A stretch of DNA of 64,000 nucleotides, taken from positions 1,437,001 through 1,501,000 of the forward strand of contig NZ_CP027773.1 in NCBI RefSeq assembly GCF_003019815.1, read 5' to 3'. Shown piece after piece: positions 35,835-44,719 of the stretch. The stretch's first letter is position 1. Each line of letters starts with the position of its first letter. The translations under genes and the position numbers were made by a program. The stretch is from Variovorax sp. PMC12. Lineage in GTDB: Bacteria > Pseudomonadota > Gammaproteobacteria > Burkholderiales > Burkholderiaceae_C. Under the pieces are notes generated by a model. It did not search any database. It had not been told where the DNA came from and saw nothing but the letters and a program-made list of their open reading frames with translations.

Positions 35835-35989
35835 CGGCGAATTGTCGTTGAGCGCCAAAACCGTCCAGGTGGAGCGACGAAATGAGACATCTTTCACACC
35901 TGGAGCATTTCAAATGCTGCGCTTGAATCCAAAAGTGGCTCTGATGCGTAGACACGGCTCACACAACGCACAGCATTCATTCAGGGACC

Positions 35990-36220
35990 ATGCCAGTTTT
36001 GAACGATTTGGCGCTAGCCGTCGAGGAACACGAGCCGGGCCAGTTTTTCTGGACCCTTCTCGAAGCCCATCACGGCGGCAACGCATCCGAGACCCTCGAC
36101 TACCGCGTCTACCGCACCGCCGCCAAGCCGCAGGCCACCTACTCCAACGCCCTGGCGATGGGCGTCCTGGAACTGCAAAAAATAAGCGCCGCCGCAGGCA
36201 CAGCCGGCAATACCGACTGA
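35990..36220 (+). CDS. Small hypothetical protein
   Basis: A 76-residue soluble protein without a recognised domain. N-terminal half MPVLNDLALAVEEHEPGQFFWTLLEAHH, then a predicted helix with Ala-rich end. CAGGGACC precedes the ATG. It is divergent from cobQ (155 bases) and convergent with the efflux outer-membrane gene. Regular amino acid composition and a start with a plausible ribosome-binding site suggest a real gene. Confidence 0.6.
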   Translation: MPVLNDLALAVEEHEPGQFFWTLLEAHHGGNASETLDYRVYRTAAKPQATYSNALAMGVLELQKISAAAGTAGNTD

Positions 36221-36297
36221 ACCCACGGCGGCGCAAAGACCGCCTTGCAGCGTTCAGGCTTTCACTCTTTCCAAATCTTCTGTCGTTTCCCGGCCGC

Positions 36298-37794
36298 TCA
36301 GCGCGCGGCCACGGCCTGTCCGGTGGCCGACGCTGACGCCACCGGCGCCGGCACGTCCCAGCTCCCGCCGATCGCGCGGATCAGCCCCACGGCCGCCTGG
36401 TACTGCGCCGACTTCACCTGCAGTGCCTGACGGCGGTTGCGCAGCTCGCTGCGGCGCGCGTCCAGCAGGTCGAGCTGGCTGATGTAGCCGTTGCGATAGC
36501 GCGTGTCCGAAAGACTCGTGGCGCGCTGGGCCGAGGTCACGGCCTGCGCCTGCACCACCGACTGCTCCTGCAGGATGCGGATGGCCGCCAGCTGGTCTTC
36601 GACCTCCTGGAACGCCACCAGCGCCTGCGTGCGGTAGCTGGCCAGCGCGCCGTCGAGCTGGGCGTTGGCGCCCTGCACGCCGGCCTCGCGGCGGCCGCCG
36701 TCGAAGATGGGCAGCGACAGCAGCGCGCCCACGCCCCACGAGCGGGCCGACCACTTGAACAGGTCGCCGATCTCTGGCGATGCGTAGCCGGCGGCGCCGG
36801 TCAGCGAGATGTCGGGGAACCACGCGGTCTGCGCCACGCCCACGCGGGCCTGCGCGGCCAGCACGGCGCTCTGGGCGGCCGACACGTCGGGCCGGCGCAT
36901 CAGCACGGTGGAGGGCACGCCCGGCGGAATGTTCGGCAGCACCGTCGACCACTCGTCGGTGCGCAGGCCGAAGCTGGAGGCCGAATCGCCCACCAGCACC
37001 GCCAGCGCATGCTCGACCTGTGCACGCTGCCGGTCGAGCGCGAGCGCGTCGGACTCGGTGGACGACACCTCGGTCTGCACCCGCGCCACGTCGAGCTCGG
37101 CGATGTCGCCGGCCTGCTCGCGACGCTGCGACAGGCGCAGCGTGTCGCGGTAGGCCTCGACCTGCTCGCGCACCAGGGCGCGTTCGGCATCGAGCGCGCG
37201 CAGTTGCAGGTAGGTCTGAGCGGTCTGCGCCTGTATCGCGAGCCGGGTGCTCTGCAGCAGCGCCTCGCGGCCCGCGGCGTCGAGCCGGGCCGCGTTGCTG
37301 GCGCCCGAGAGGCGGCCGAACAGGTCGAGCTCGTACGAGAACGTGGCGCCGATGTTGGTCATCGTGGCCGGCCGGGTGCTGGCCGTGGCCTTGTCCAGCC
37401 CCGCGCCGCGGTTGGCGCCAGCGCCCAGGCCGATCTGCGGCAGGCGGTCGGCGTCGGCGGTGCGCGCCAGCGCGCGGGCCTCGGCCAGCCGCGCGGCGGC
37501 GGCCTGGATGTCGTTGTTGTGGATGTCCGCCTTCTCGACCAGCGCATTGAGCGTCGGATCGTTGAACACCAGCCACCAGGCGCCGCGCGACTGTGCCTCG
37601 GAAGGCACGGCACGCGTGAAGCCGGCGGGCGGCGTGGCGCCCTGGTCCTTGCCCTGTTCCTTGAACTGGGCCGTGGTCGTGATTTCGGGCAGGCCCGAAG
37701 GCACGGTGGCGCAGCCGGCCAGCGCCAGGGCGGCCAGCAGCGGCAGCACGGCGGCGCGAAGGGGCCTCGCCAAAGTCTTTGCTTGGATATTCAT
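36298..37794 (-). CDS. RND efflux outer-membrane channel lipoprotein
   Basis: OprM/NodT-type outer-membrane factor of 498 residues. It has a lipoprotein signal peptide (lipobox LAGC; Cys about residue 28), and two outer-membrane-efflux-protein repeats with the long coiled-coil heptads (AAARLAEARALART; AQVEHALAVLVGD). Forms the trimeric exit duct for the pump and adaptor encoded just upstream in the same operon (15 bases from the pump stop). Confidence 0.92.
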   Translation of the reverse strand: MNIQAKTLARPLRAAVLPLLAALALAGCATVPSGLPEITTTAQFKEQGKDQGATPPAGFTRAVPSEAQSRGAWWLVFNDPTLNALVEKADIHNNDIQAAAARLAEARALARTADADRLPQIGLGAGANRGAGLDKATASTRPATMTNIGATFSYELDLFGRLSGASNAARLDAAGREALLQSTRLAIQAQTAQTYLQLRALDAERALVREQVEAYRDTLRLSQRREQAGDIAELDVARVQTEVSSTESDALALDRQRAQVEHALAVLVGDSASSFGLRTDEWSTVLPNIPPGVPSTVLMRRPDVSAAQSAVLAAQARVGVAQTAWFPDISLTGAAGYASPEIGDLFKWSARSWGVGALLSLPIFDGGRREAGVQGANAQLDGALASYRTQALVAFQEVEDQLAAIRILQEQSVVQAQAVTSAQRATSLSDTRYRNGYISQLDLLDARRSELRNRRQALQVKSAQYQAAVGLIRAIGGSWDVPAPVASASATGQAVAAR

Positions 37795-37809
37795 GATGAA
37801 CTTTCTTGA

Positions 37810-40800
37810 TCAGTCGTCATGCGAAGGACGCGGCGACGCAGGCACGGGGTGCAGCCCGCCGCCACCCGAACCACCGTGCGACGAAGGGGCCGGCGCGGCC
37901 GGATGCTCGGCCGACACGAAGTCTTCGCCATGCGGCACCTGGCCGTGCAGCTTGAGCGGCCGGTTGCCCGCCAGGCGGCGCAGCAGCACGTAGAACACCG
38001 GCGTCAGGAACAGGCCGAAGGCCGTCACGCCGATCATCCCGGCGAACACCGCCACGCCCATGGCCTTGCGCATCTCCGAGCCCGCGCCGGTCGACAGCAC
38101 GAGGGGCAGCACGCCCATCACGAAGGCCAGCGAGGTCATGAGAATCGGGCGCAGGCGCAGGCGGCTGGCTTCGATGGCGGCCTGCACCGGTGTGCGGCCG
38201 GCAAACTCCAGCTCCCGCGCGAACTCCACGATGAGAATCGCGTTCTTCGCACTCAGCCCCACCAGCACGATCAGCCCGATCTGCGTGAAGACGTTGTTGT
38301 CACCCCCCGATATCCACACGCCCGTCATCGCGGCCAGGATGCCCATGGGCACGATCAGGATGATCGCGATCGGCAGCGTCAGGCTTTCGTACTGCGCGGC
38401 CAGCACCAGGAACACCAGCAGGATGGCCAGCGGGAACACCAGGAAGGCGGAGTTGCCGGCCAGGATTTCCTGGTAGGTCAGCTCGGTCCACTCGAAGCTC
38501 ACGCCCTTGGGCAGCGTCTCGGCCGCGATCTTGGTGATCGCGTCCTGCGCCTGGCCCGACGAGTAGCCCGGTGCCGGGCCGCCGTTGATGTCGGCGGCCA
38601 GGTAGCCGTTGTAGCGCATGGCGCGTTCCGGCCCGAAGGTCGAGTTGACCTTCATCAGGGCCGACAGCGGCACCATTTCGCCCGATGTCGAGCGCACCTT
38701 CAGCAGCCCCACGTCTTCGGCACGGGCGCGGTAAGGCGCATCGGCCTGCACCCGCACGCTGTACGTGCGGCCGAACTTGTTGAAGTCGTTCGCATACAGG
38801 CTGCCGAGGTAGATCTGCATGGTGTCGAAGATGTCCGTCACCGGCACGCCGAGCTGGCGGGCCTTGGTGCGGTCGATGTCCGCGTACAGCTGCGGCACGT
38901 TGACCTGCCAGCTCGTGAACATGCCGGCCAGCTCGGGCGCCTGCTGTGCCTTGGCCATGAAGGCCTTCACCGCGGCGTCCATCTGGTCGTAGCCCACCGA
39001 GGCGCGGTCTTCCAGCTGCAGCTTGAAGCCGCCCGTGGTGCCCAGGCCCGCCACCGGCGGCGGCGGGAACATCACGATGAAGGCGTCCTGGATGCCGGCG
39101 AAGGCACCGTTGAGCTGGCCGGCCACCGCGCCGCCGCTCTGGTCGGGGCGCTTGCGCTGGTCGAAGGGCTTGAGCGTGGCGAACACGATGCCCGAGTTCG
39201 AGCTGTTGGTGAAGCCGTTGATCGACAGGCCCGGGAAGGCGATGGCGTCTTCCACGTTCGGGTTCTTCTTCATGATCTCGCCCATGCGCTGGATCACTTC
39301 GTCGGTGCGGTCCAGCGTGGCGCCGTCGGGCAGCTGGGCAAAACCGATCAGGTATTGCTTGTCCTGCGCCGGCACGAAGCCGCCGGGCACGGCCTTGAAG
39401 AGGCCGAAGGTCACGGCGATGAGCGCGACGTAGATCGCCAGCATCAGCGCCTTGCGCGAGATGACGTTCTTCACGCCGCCGCTGTAGGCCTCGGAGCCGC
39501 GATGGAAAAGCCTGTTGAAGCCGCGGAACAGCCAGCCGAAGGCACGGTCCATGCCGCGCGTCAGCGCGTCCTTGGGCTGGTCGTGGCCGCGCAGCAGCAA
39601 GGCGGCGAGCGCGGGCGACAGCGTGAGCGAGTTGATCGCCGAGATCACCGTCGAGATCGCGATCGTCACCGCGAACTGGCGATAGAACTGGCCCGTGAGG
39701 CCGCTGATGAAAGCCAGCGGCACGAACACGGCCACCAGCACCAGCGCGATGGCGATGATGGGACCCGACACTTCGCGCATCGCGCGGTATGTGGCTTCAC
39801 GCGGCGTGAGCCCGGCCTCGATGTTGCGTTCGACGTTCTCCACCACCACGATGGCGTCGTCCACCACGATGCCGATGGCCAGCACCAGCCCGAACAGGCT
39901 CAGCGCGTTGATCGAGAAACCCAGCACGTGCAGCACCGCGAAGGTACCGATCACCGACACCGGCACGGCCAGCAGCGGAATGATGGAAGCGCGCCAGGTC
40001 TGCAGGAACAGGATCACGACCAGCACCACCAGCATGATGGCTTCGAGCAGCGTGTGGATCACCGATTCGATCGATGCGCGCACGAACTGCGTCGGGTCGT
40101 AGGCGATGCGGTATTCCAGGCCCTCGGGCATGTTCTTGTTGAGCTCTTCCATCGTCTTGCGGACGTTGGCCGAGATGTCGAGCGCATTGGAGCCCGGCGC
40201 CTGGAACACGCCCATGCCGACGGCCGGGTCGTTGTTCAGCAGCGAACGCAGCGAGTAGTCGGCGGCGCCCATTTCCAGGCGGCCGATGTCGCGCAGGCGG
40301 GTCACGGCGCCGTCGGTGCCGCTCTTGACGATGATGTCGCCGAACTCTTCCTCGCTCTGCAGGCGCCCTTGCGCATTGATGGAGAGCTGCATGTCCACGC
40401 CCGACAGGCCCGGCGAAGCGCCGACCACGCCGGCCGCGGCCTGCACGTTCTGGCCGCGGATGGCGGCCACCACGTCGCTGGCCGAGAGGCCGCGCTGCGC
40501 GACCTTCTGCGGGTCGAGCCACACGCGCATGGAGTAGTCGCCGCCGCCGAAGATCTGCACCTGGCCCACGCCTTCGATGCGCGCCAGCGGGTCCTTCACG
40601 TTCAGCACCGCGTAGTTGCGCAGGTAGTTGATGTCGTAGCGGTTGTTGGGCGAGACGAGGTGGACCACCATCGTCAGGTCGGGCGCGCTCTTGACGGTCG
40701 TGATGCCGAGCCGGCGCACTTCCTCGGGCAGGCGCGGCTCGGCTTGCGAGACGCGGTTCTGCACCAGTTGCTGCGCCTTGTCGGGGTCGGTGCCCAGGCG

Positions 40801-41088
40801 GAAGGTGACGGTGAGCGTCAGCACGCCGTCGGTGGTCGCCTGGCTGCCCATGTAGAGCATGCCTTCGACGCCGTTGATCTGCTCTTCGAGCGGGGTGGCG
40901 ACGGTCTCGGCGATCACCTTCGGGTTGGCGCCGGGGTACTGGGCGCGCACCACCACCGAGGGCGGCGCGACTTCCGGGTACTCCGATATCGGCAGCCCGC
41001 GCAGCGCGATCAGGCCGGCTATCAGCATCAATAGCGACAGCACGCCGGCAAAGATCGGCCGGTCGATGAAGAATTTTGAGAGATTCAT
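37810..41088 (-). CDS. RND efflux pump, inner-membrane permease (AcrB/MexB type)
   Basis: Proton-driven drug exporter of 1092 residues, HAE1 family. FFIDRPIFAGVLSLLM at the N-terminus, the proton-relay aspartate pair in TM4 (GIVVDDAIVVVENVER), and two large periplasmic loops between TM1-2 and TM7-8. About 40 residues longer than AcrB at the C-terminus, where a His/Gly/Pro-rich tail (HGGSGGGGLHP) follows the last helix. Middle gene of the adaptor-pump-channel operon; 40 bases from the adaptor stop. Confidence 0.95.
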   Translation of the reverse strand: MNLSKFFIDRPIFAGVLSLLMLIAGLIALRGLPISEYPEVAPPSVVVRAQYPGANPKVIAETVATPLEEQINGVEGMLYMGSQATTDGVLTLTVTFRLGTDPDKAQQLVQNRVSQAEPRLPEEVRRLGITTVKSAPDLTMVVHLVSPNNRYDINYLRNYAVLNVKDPLARIEGVGQVQIFGGGDYSMRVWLDPQKVAQRGLSASDVVAAIRGQNVQAAAGVVGASPGLSGVDMQLSINAQGRLQSEEEFGDIIVKSGTDGAVTRLRDIGRLEMGAADYSLRSLLNNDPAVGMGVFQAPGSNALDISANVRKTMEELNKNMPEGLEYRIAYDPTQFVRASIESVIHTLLEAIMLVVLVVILFLQTWRASIIPLLAVPVSVIGTFAVLHVLGFSINALSLFGLVLAIGIVVDDAIVVVENVERNIEAGLTPREATYRAMREVSGPIIAIALVLVAVFVPLAFISGLTGQFYRQFAVTIAISTVISAINSLTLSPALAALLLRGHDQPKDALTRGMDRAFGWLFRGFNRLFHRGSEAYSGGVKNVISRKALMLAIYVALIAVTFGLFKAVPGGFVPAQDKQYLIGFAQLPDGATLDRTDEVIQRMGEIMKKNPNVEDAIAFPGLSINGFTNSSNSGIVFATLKPFDQRKRPDQSGGAVAGQLNGAFAGIQDAFIVMFPPPPVAGLGTTGGFKLQLEDRASVGYDQMDAAVKAFMAKAQQAPELAGMFTSWQVNVPQLYADIDRTKARQLGVPVTDIFDTMQIYLGSLYANDFNKFGRTYSVRVQADAPYRARAEDVGLLKVRSTSGEMVPLSALMKVNSTFGPERAMRYNGYLAADINGGPAPGYSSGQAQDAITKIAAETLPKGVSFEWTELTYQEILAGNSAFLVFPLAILLVFLVLAAQYESLTLPIAIILIVPMGILAAMTGVWISGGDNNVFTQIGLIVLVGLSAKNAILIVEFARELEFAGRTPVQAAIEASRLRLRPILMTSLAFVMGVLPLVLSTGAGSEMRKAMGVAVFAGMIGVTAFGLFLTPVFYVLLRRLAGNRPLKLHGQVPHGEDFVSAEHPAAPAPSSHGGSGGGGLHPVPASPRPSHDD

Positions 41089-41128
41089 GTTGGTTCTCCG
41101 GCGGGCGCGGGAGCGCCCTCCTCCTAAA

Positions 41129-42379
41129 TCAGGACTTCGCGGCCTCGGCCACGCGTTCCGGTTGTTGTTGCTTGGGGTCGGCCTTGGCGTCCATCGTCAC
41201 TTGCTGCGGCGCCACCAGCGCGCCCGGGCGGATGTGCTGCAGGCCGTTGACGATGACGCGGTCACCCGCCTTCAGGCCCTTGCTCACCACGCGCAGGCCG
41301 TTGATGGAGGCGCCCAGCGTCACTTCGCGGTAGGCGGCCTTGCTGTCGTCGCCCACGACCATCACGAACTTCTTGTTCTGGTCGGTGCCGATGGCGCGCT
41401 CGCTCACCAGCAGCGCGCTGTCGCTGCGCGCCTGGCCCATGCGGATGCGGGCGAACTGGCCTGGGATGAGCGCGCCGTCCTTGTTGTCGAACGAGGCACG
41501 CACGCGCACCGTGCCGCTCTTGGCGTCGACCTGGTTGTCGATCAGCTGAAGCTTGCCGGTGAAGGGCGTGCCATCGAGGCCGGCGGTGCCCATCTGCACG
41601 GGAATGCTCTCGATCTGGCCGCGGGCGCTGGAGCCGGTGGGCAGTTCCTTCAGGGCACGGGTGATGACCTGCTCGTCGGCGTCGAAGCTCGCGTAGATCG
41701 GGCTCACCGACACCAGCGTGGTCAGCACCGGGGCGCCCGGACCGGCGGCCACCAGGTTGCCCACCGTCACTTCGATGCGGCCGATGCGGCCCGACACCGG
41801 CGCGCGCACCTGGGTGTAGCCCAGGTTCAGGCGCGCCGACTGCAGCGAGGCTTGCGCCGCGCGCAGGTTGGCGTCGGCTTCGCGGCCGGCGTTCACGCGC
41901 TCGTCGAATTCACGCTGGGCGATGGCCTTGTCGTCCCACAGGCGCCTGGCGCGCTCCTGCTCGCTGCGGCTGAACGACTGGCGGGCCTGGGCGGAGGCCA
42001 CCTGCGCCTCGGCGCGCTCGACCTCGGCCGCGTACGGCGCGGGGTCGATGGTCACCAGCAGGTCGCCCTGCTTCACCAGCGCGCCTTCGCGGAAGTGCAC
42101 CGACTGCACGGCGCCCGCGACGCGGGAGCGCACATCGACGCGCTCGACAGCTTCGAGGCGGCCCGAGAACTCGTCCCAGGCGTTGATCTCGCTCGAAGCC
42201 ACTGTCGCCACCGACACCGGCGTGGCCTGCGGCGCGGCCGGGGCGTTGTTGGCTTCGGCCTTGAAGCTGTACATGCCCACCACCGCGGCAGCCACTGCCA
42301 GCAGTGCGGTCAGGCCGGTCACGGCGGGCCACAGGCCCTTGCGGGTTGCGGAAGACAGCTTTTTCTCGTTGTTCGACAT
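41129..42379 (-). CDS. RND efflux periplasmic adaptor subunit
   Basis: Membrane-fusion protein of 416 residues linking pump and outer-membrane channel. N-terminal membrane anchor (about 14-36), biotinyl-lipoyl-like domain split around a coiled-coil hairpin (EAQVASAQARQSF...QASLQSARLNLGYTQVRAPVSGRIG), then the beta-barrel and membrane-proximal domains. The start at 42379 has AAGGACG about eight bases upstream. First gene of the operon. The LysR gene about 1.2 kb away could control it, as happens for other RND operons, but that is inference. Confidence 0.93.
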   Translation of the reverse strand: MSNNEKKLSSATRKGLWPAVTGLTALLAVAAAVVGMYSFKAEANNAPAAPQATPVSVATVASSEINAWDEFSGRLEAVERVDVRSRVAGAVQSVHFREGALVKQGDLLVTIDPAPYAAEVERAEAQVASAQARQSFSRSEQERARRLWDDKAIAQREFDERVNAGREADANLRAAQASLQSARLNLGYTQVRAPVSGRIGRIEVTVGNLVAAGPGAPVLTTLVSVSPIYASFDADEQVITRALKELPTGSSARGQIESIPVQMGTAGLDGTPFTGKLQLIDNQVDAKSGTVRVRASFDNKDGALIPGQFARIRMGQARSDSALLVSERAIGTDQNKKFVMVVGDDSKAAYREVTLGASINGLRVVSKGLKAGDRVIVNGLQHIRPGALVAPQQVTMDAKADPKQQQPERVAEAAKS

Positions 42380-42458
42380 GATGGTTCGTCCTTCTCGATG
42401 ACTTTTGGGATGCAACAGGCCAGCCCGGCGCTTTTCGGCACCAGGAGGCGGATTTCGG

Positions 42459-42498
42459 AAAAAAAGAGGCCCTCGCACGCTGCCGCGCTGGCAGCGTG
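42459..42498 (-). terminator. Terminator after the hydrolase-fold gene
   Basis: Perfect 9-bp stem CACGCTGCC/GGCAGCGTG with a 5-base loop (42476-42498), followed leftward by a run of seven T residues (A on the + strand, 42459-42465) after about 10 bases. It separates the hydrolase-fold gene from the efflux operon, so they are probably separate transcription units. Confidence 0.65.
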
Positions 42499-42527
42499 TC
42501 GATCAGGCGGACGGGGTCGGCCGGCTA

Positions 42528-43424
42528 CTAACTGGGGTGGTTGGGCGCCGTACCCTTGGGCGCGGCCTTTGGCGTGGTGGCGCTGAAGAAATCACGGAAG
42601 TGCTGCTGCACCGTGGCCTCGCAGGCCACGCAAGCCGTGTTCTCGGTGTCGTACAGCGCCTTCGGCCAGTCGGTGGCGCTGGGCAGCACGCTGCTCGTGA
42701 CCTCGATGCCGGCGGCGCGCAGGCGGCCCGCGAAGGTCAGCGCCTCGTCGCGCATGGCGTCGTCCTGCCCCACCAGCACCAGCGCGGGCGCCAGGGCCGA
42801 CAGCCGCAGCGAGCCGCTGGGCACGGCATAGGGGTGCGTGGCGTTCGAGGGGCAGCTCAGGTACTTTTCCCAGCCGCTGGCCCAGCGGCATTCGGCCGCG
42901 TCGTTGGTGGCCTTGCGCAGCGAGGCGGTGCCGGCGCACGGGTCCAGCATGGGCGACAGCAGGATCTGCCCCGCCACCGGCGGATGCGCCCGATCGCGGG
43001 CGATCAGCGCCACGGCCGCGGCCAGGTTGCCACCGGCTTCCTCGCCGGCCAGGTAGACCTGCGCGCCCTTGCCGCCCAGCTTGGTGCGCTGCTTGTAGAG
43101 CCATTCGAGGGCGGCATAGCCCACCTCGATCGGCTCCGGGAACGGCGACTGGGGTGCCAGCGGGTAGGCCAGCGAAACCACCACCGCCCCGGCGCCGGCC
43201 AGCAGCCGGGCCACGTTGCGGCCGTTGTCCAGGCCGCCGCACACGAAGGTGCCGCCGTGGAAATGCAGCACCAGCGGCACCACGTCGCCCTTGGCGCGCT
43301 GGCCATACACCCGCGCGCCGACCGGCTCACGGCCGGGCAGTTCGATCGACAGATCGGCTTCCACGCCTTGTGCCGCGGCGCGCGCTGCGGCTTCGGCTGA
43401 ACTGGACGATGGAACGGGTGACAT
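42528..43424 (-). CDS. Alpha/beta-hydrolase-fold protein lacking the catalytic serine
   Basis: Hormone-sensitive-lipase-type fold, 298 residues, with the oxyanion HGG motif (HFHGGTF, residues 54-60) and the GQDD acid motif. The nucleophile elbow, normally G-D-S-A-G-G, reads GEEAGG (residues 127-132): E129, codon GAA at 43038-43040, replaces serine. The C-terminal segment where the catalytic His normally follows (HGF) reads TDWPKAL. It is therefore unlikely to be a working serine esterase and may be a binding protein or regulator. Divergent from a LysR gene. Confidence 0.82.
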   Translation of the reverse strand: MSPVPSSSSAEAAARAAAQGVEADLSIELPGREPVGARVYGQRAKGDVVPLVLHFHGGTFVCGGLDNGRNVARLLAGAGAVVVSLAYPLAPQSPFPEPIEVGYAALEWLYKQRTKLGGKGAQVYLAGEEAGGNLAAAVALIARDRAHPPVAGQILLSPMLDPCAGTASLRKATNDAAECRWASGWEKYLSCPSNATHPYAVPSGSLRLSALAPALVLVGQDDAMRDEALTFAGRLRAAGIEVTSSVLPSATDWPKALYDTENTACVACEATVQQHFRDFFSATTPKAAPKGTAPNHPS

Positions 43425-43471
43425 GGGCGACCTCGGGGGAATGGGCGATGGTTGAAATATAAGGCGCTACA

Positions 43472-43500
43472 TGGGGCCTTAAACAGGAAACATGGCCCCA
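43472..43500. promoter_or_regulatory. Inverted repeat in LysR/hydrolase divergent region
   Basis: TGGGGCC (43472-43478) and GGCCCCA (43494-43500), perfect half-sites 15 bases apart, centred in the divergent region. A plausible binding site for the adjacent LysR regulator; inference. Confidence 0.35.
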
Positions 43501-43605
43501 CTCTGTTTCCAAACCGACAACAATCCCGGGCGCCATGGGGAATGCCCGCATATGTGAGAATCCGCTCCCCCCGGTGTGGGCCGGGTATCCCAGAACAGGC
43601 ATTCA

Positions 43606-44520
43606 ATGGATCAAATCCAGGCCATGCGGATCTTTGTCCGCGTCGTGGAGGCGGGCACTTTCACCCGGGCCGCCGACTCGCTCGCGCTGCCCAAAGGCAC
43701 CGTCACCAAGCAGATCCAGGCGCTGGAATCGCGCCTGCGGGTCAAGCTGCTCAACCGCACCACGCGCCGCGTGACGGTCACGCCCGACGGCGCGGCGTAC
43801 TTCGAGCGGGCCGCGCGCCTGCTGAACGACTTCGACGACATGGAAGCCAGCATGACGAATGCGCAGGCCAACCCCACGGGGCGGCTGCGCATCGACATCG
43901 GCACCTCGGTGGCGCGGCTCATCATCCTGCCCGCGCTGGCCAGCTTCTGCGACCGCTACCCCGACATCCAGGTCGACCTGGGCGTGAGCGACCGCACGGT
44001 CGACCTGATCAGCGACAACGTCGACTGCGTGATCCGCGCGGGCGAACTCAGCGACCAGTCGCTGGTGGCGCGGCGCATCGGCACGCTGCACTTCGTCACC
44101 GTGGCGTCACCGGCGTACATCAAGCGCTACGGCATGCCGCAGCATCCGAACGACATCGAGAAGCGGCACCACGTGGTGAGCTATTTCTCGGGCACCACGC
44201 GGCGGGTGTACCCGCACGAGTTCAAGAAGGGCGACGAGCAGATCGAGCTGAACGGGCCCTACCGGGTGTCGGTGAACGAAAGCAACGCGCACATCACGGC
44301 GGTGCTGGGGGGCTTCGGCATTTCGCAGTGCATCACCTTCATGGCCGAGCCGCTGCTGGAAAGCGGCGAACTGGTCGAGGTGCTGCCCGACTGGAGCCGC
44401 GACCCGCTGCCCATCCACGTGGTCTACCCGCCCAACCGGCACCTGAGCGCGAAGGTGCGGGCCTTCGTGGACTGGGCCGCGGAGCTGTTCGCGAAGAATC
44501 CGAGGCTGCAGCGGCGCTGA
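43606..44520 (+). CDS. LysR-family transcriptional regulator
   Basis: LTTR of 304 residues: N-terminal winged helix (MDQIQAMRIFVRVVEAGTFTRAADSLALPKGTVTKQIQALE) and a PBP2 effector domain (about 90-295) of the CrgA-like group. ATG at 43606 chosen as the family start; an upstream TTG/GTG frame at 43576 is less likely. Divergent from the pseudo-esterase gene and followed by ycgR. The likely targets are the neighbouring divergent gene and possibly the efflux operon. Confidence 0.92.
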   Translation: MDQIQAMRIFVRVVEAGTFTRAADSLALPKGTVTKQIQALESRLRVKLLNRTTRRVTVTPDGAAYFERAARLLNDFDDMEASMTNAQANPTGRLRIDIGTSVARLIILPALASFCDRYPDIQVDLGVSDRTVDLISDNVDCVIRAGELSDQSLVARRIGTLHFVTVASPAYIKRYGMPQHPNDIEKRHHVVSYFSGTTRRVYPHEFKKGDEQIELNGPYRVSVNESNAHITAVLGGFGISQCITFMAEPLLESGELVEVLPDWSRDPLPIHVVYPPNRHLSAKVRAFVDWAAELFAKNPRLQRR

Positions 44521-44558
44521 TTGCGCCACATTTGCAGAAGATAATTCGCGCCGGGCCC

Positions 44559-44585
44559 TAAAACTTGGCCGTCCGATGCCGCTAT
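44559..44585 (+). promoter_or_regulatory. Putative sigma-28 (FliA) promoter for ycgR
   Basis: TAAAACTT, then exactly 11 bases, then GCCGCTAT. The sigma-28 consensus is TAAAGTTT-N11-GCCGATAA, so each half matches 6 of 8 and the key TAAA and GCCG are intact. It lies 135 bases before the YcgR start, fitting a flagellar class-3 gene. Confidence 0.5.
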
Positions 44586-44719
44586 TAACTGAGGGCCGAT
44601 TCCGGAAAGCGTCGCGATTTCCGGTTGGAGGCACGTGCCGCGGGCCCACTGGGGGCCGCGCAGCAGCCCCGGCAGGAGCCTTGGTACGCGCCCGCAAGAA
44701 CATACACACCGGCAAGCTC

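Noticed and set aside
35835..35989. Possible cobalamin riboswitch before cobQ
   Set aside because: None of the core segments (B12 box, CCCCGCAA, GGGAAGG) is present in this short region on either strand.
37819..41034. 1071-residue open frame antisense to the RND pump
   Set aside because: Shadow; His/Arg-rich repeats with no family resemblance.
44576..44719. N-terminal extension of YcgR
   Set aside because: The added residues have no family resemblance, and the candidate sigma-28 promoter would then overlap the start of the coding region.
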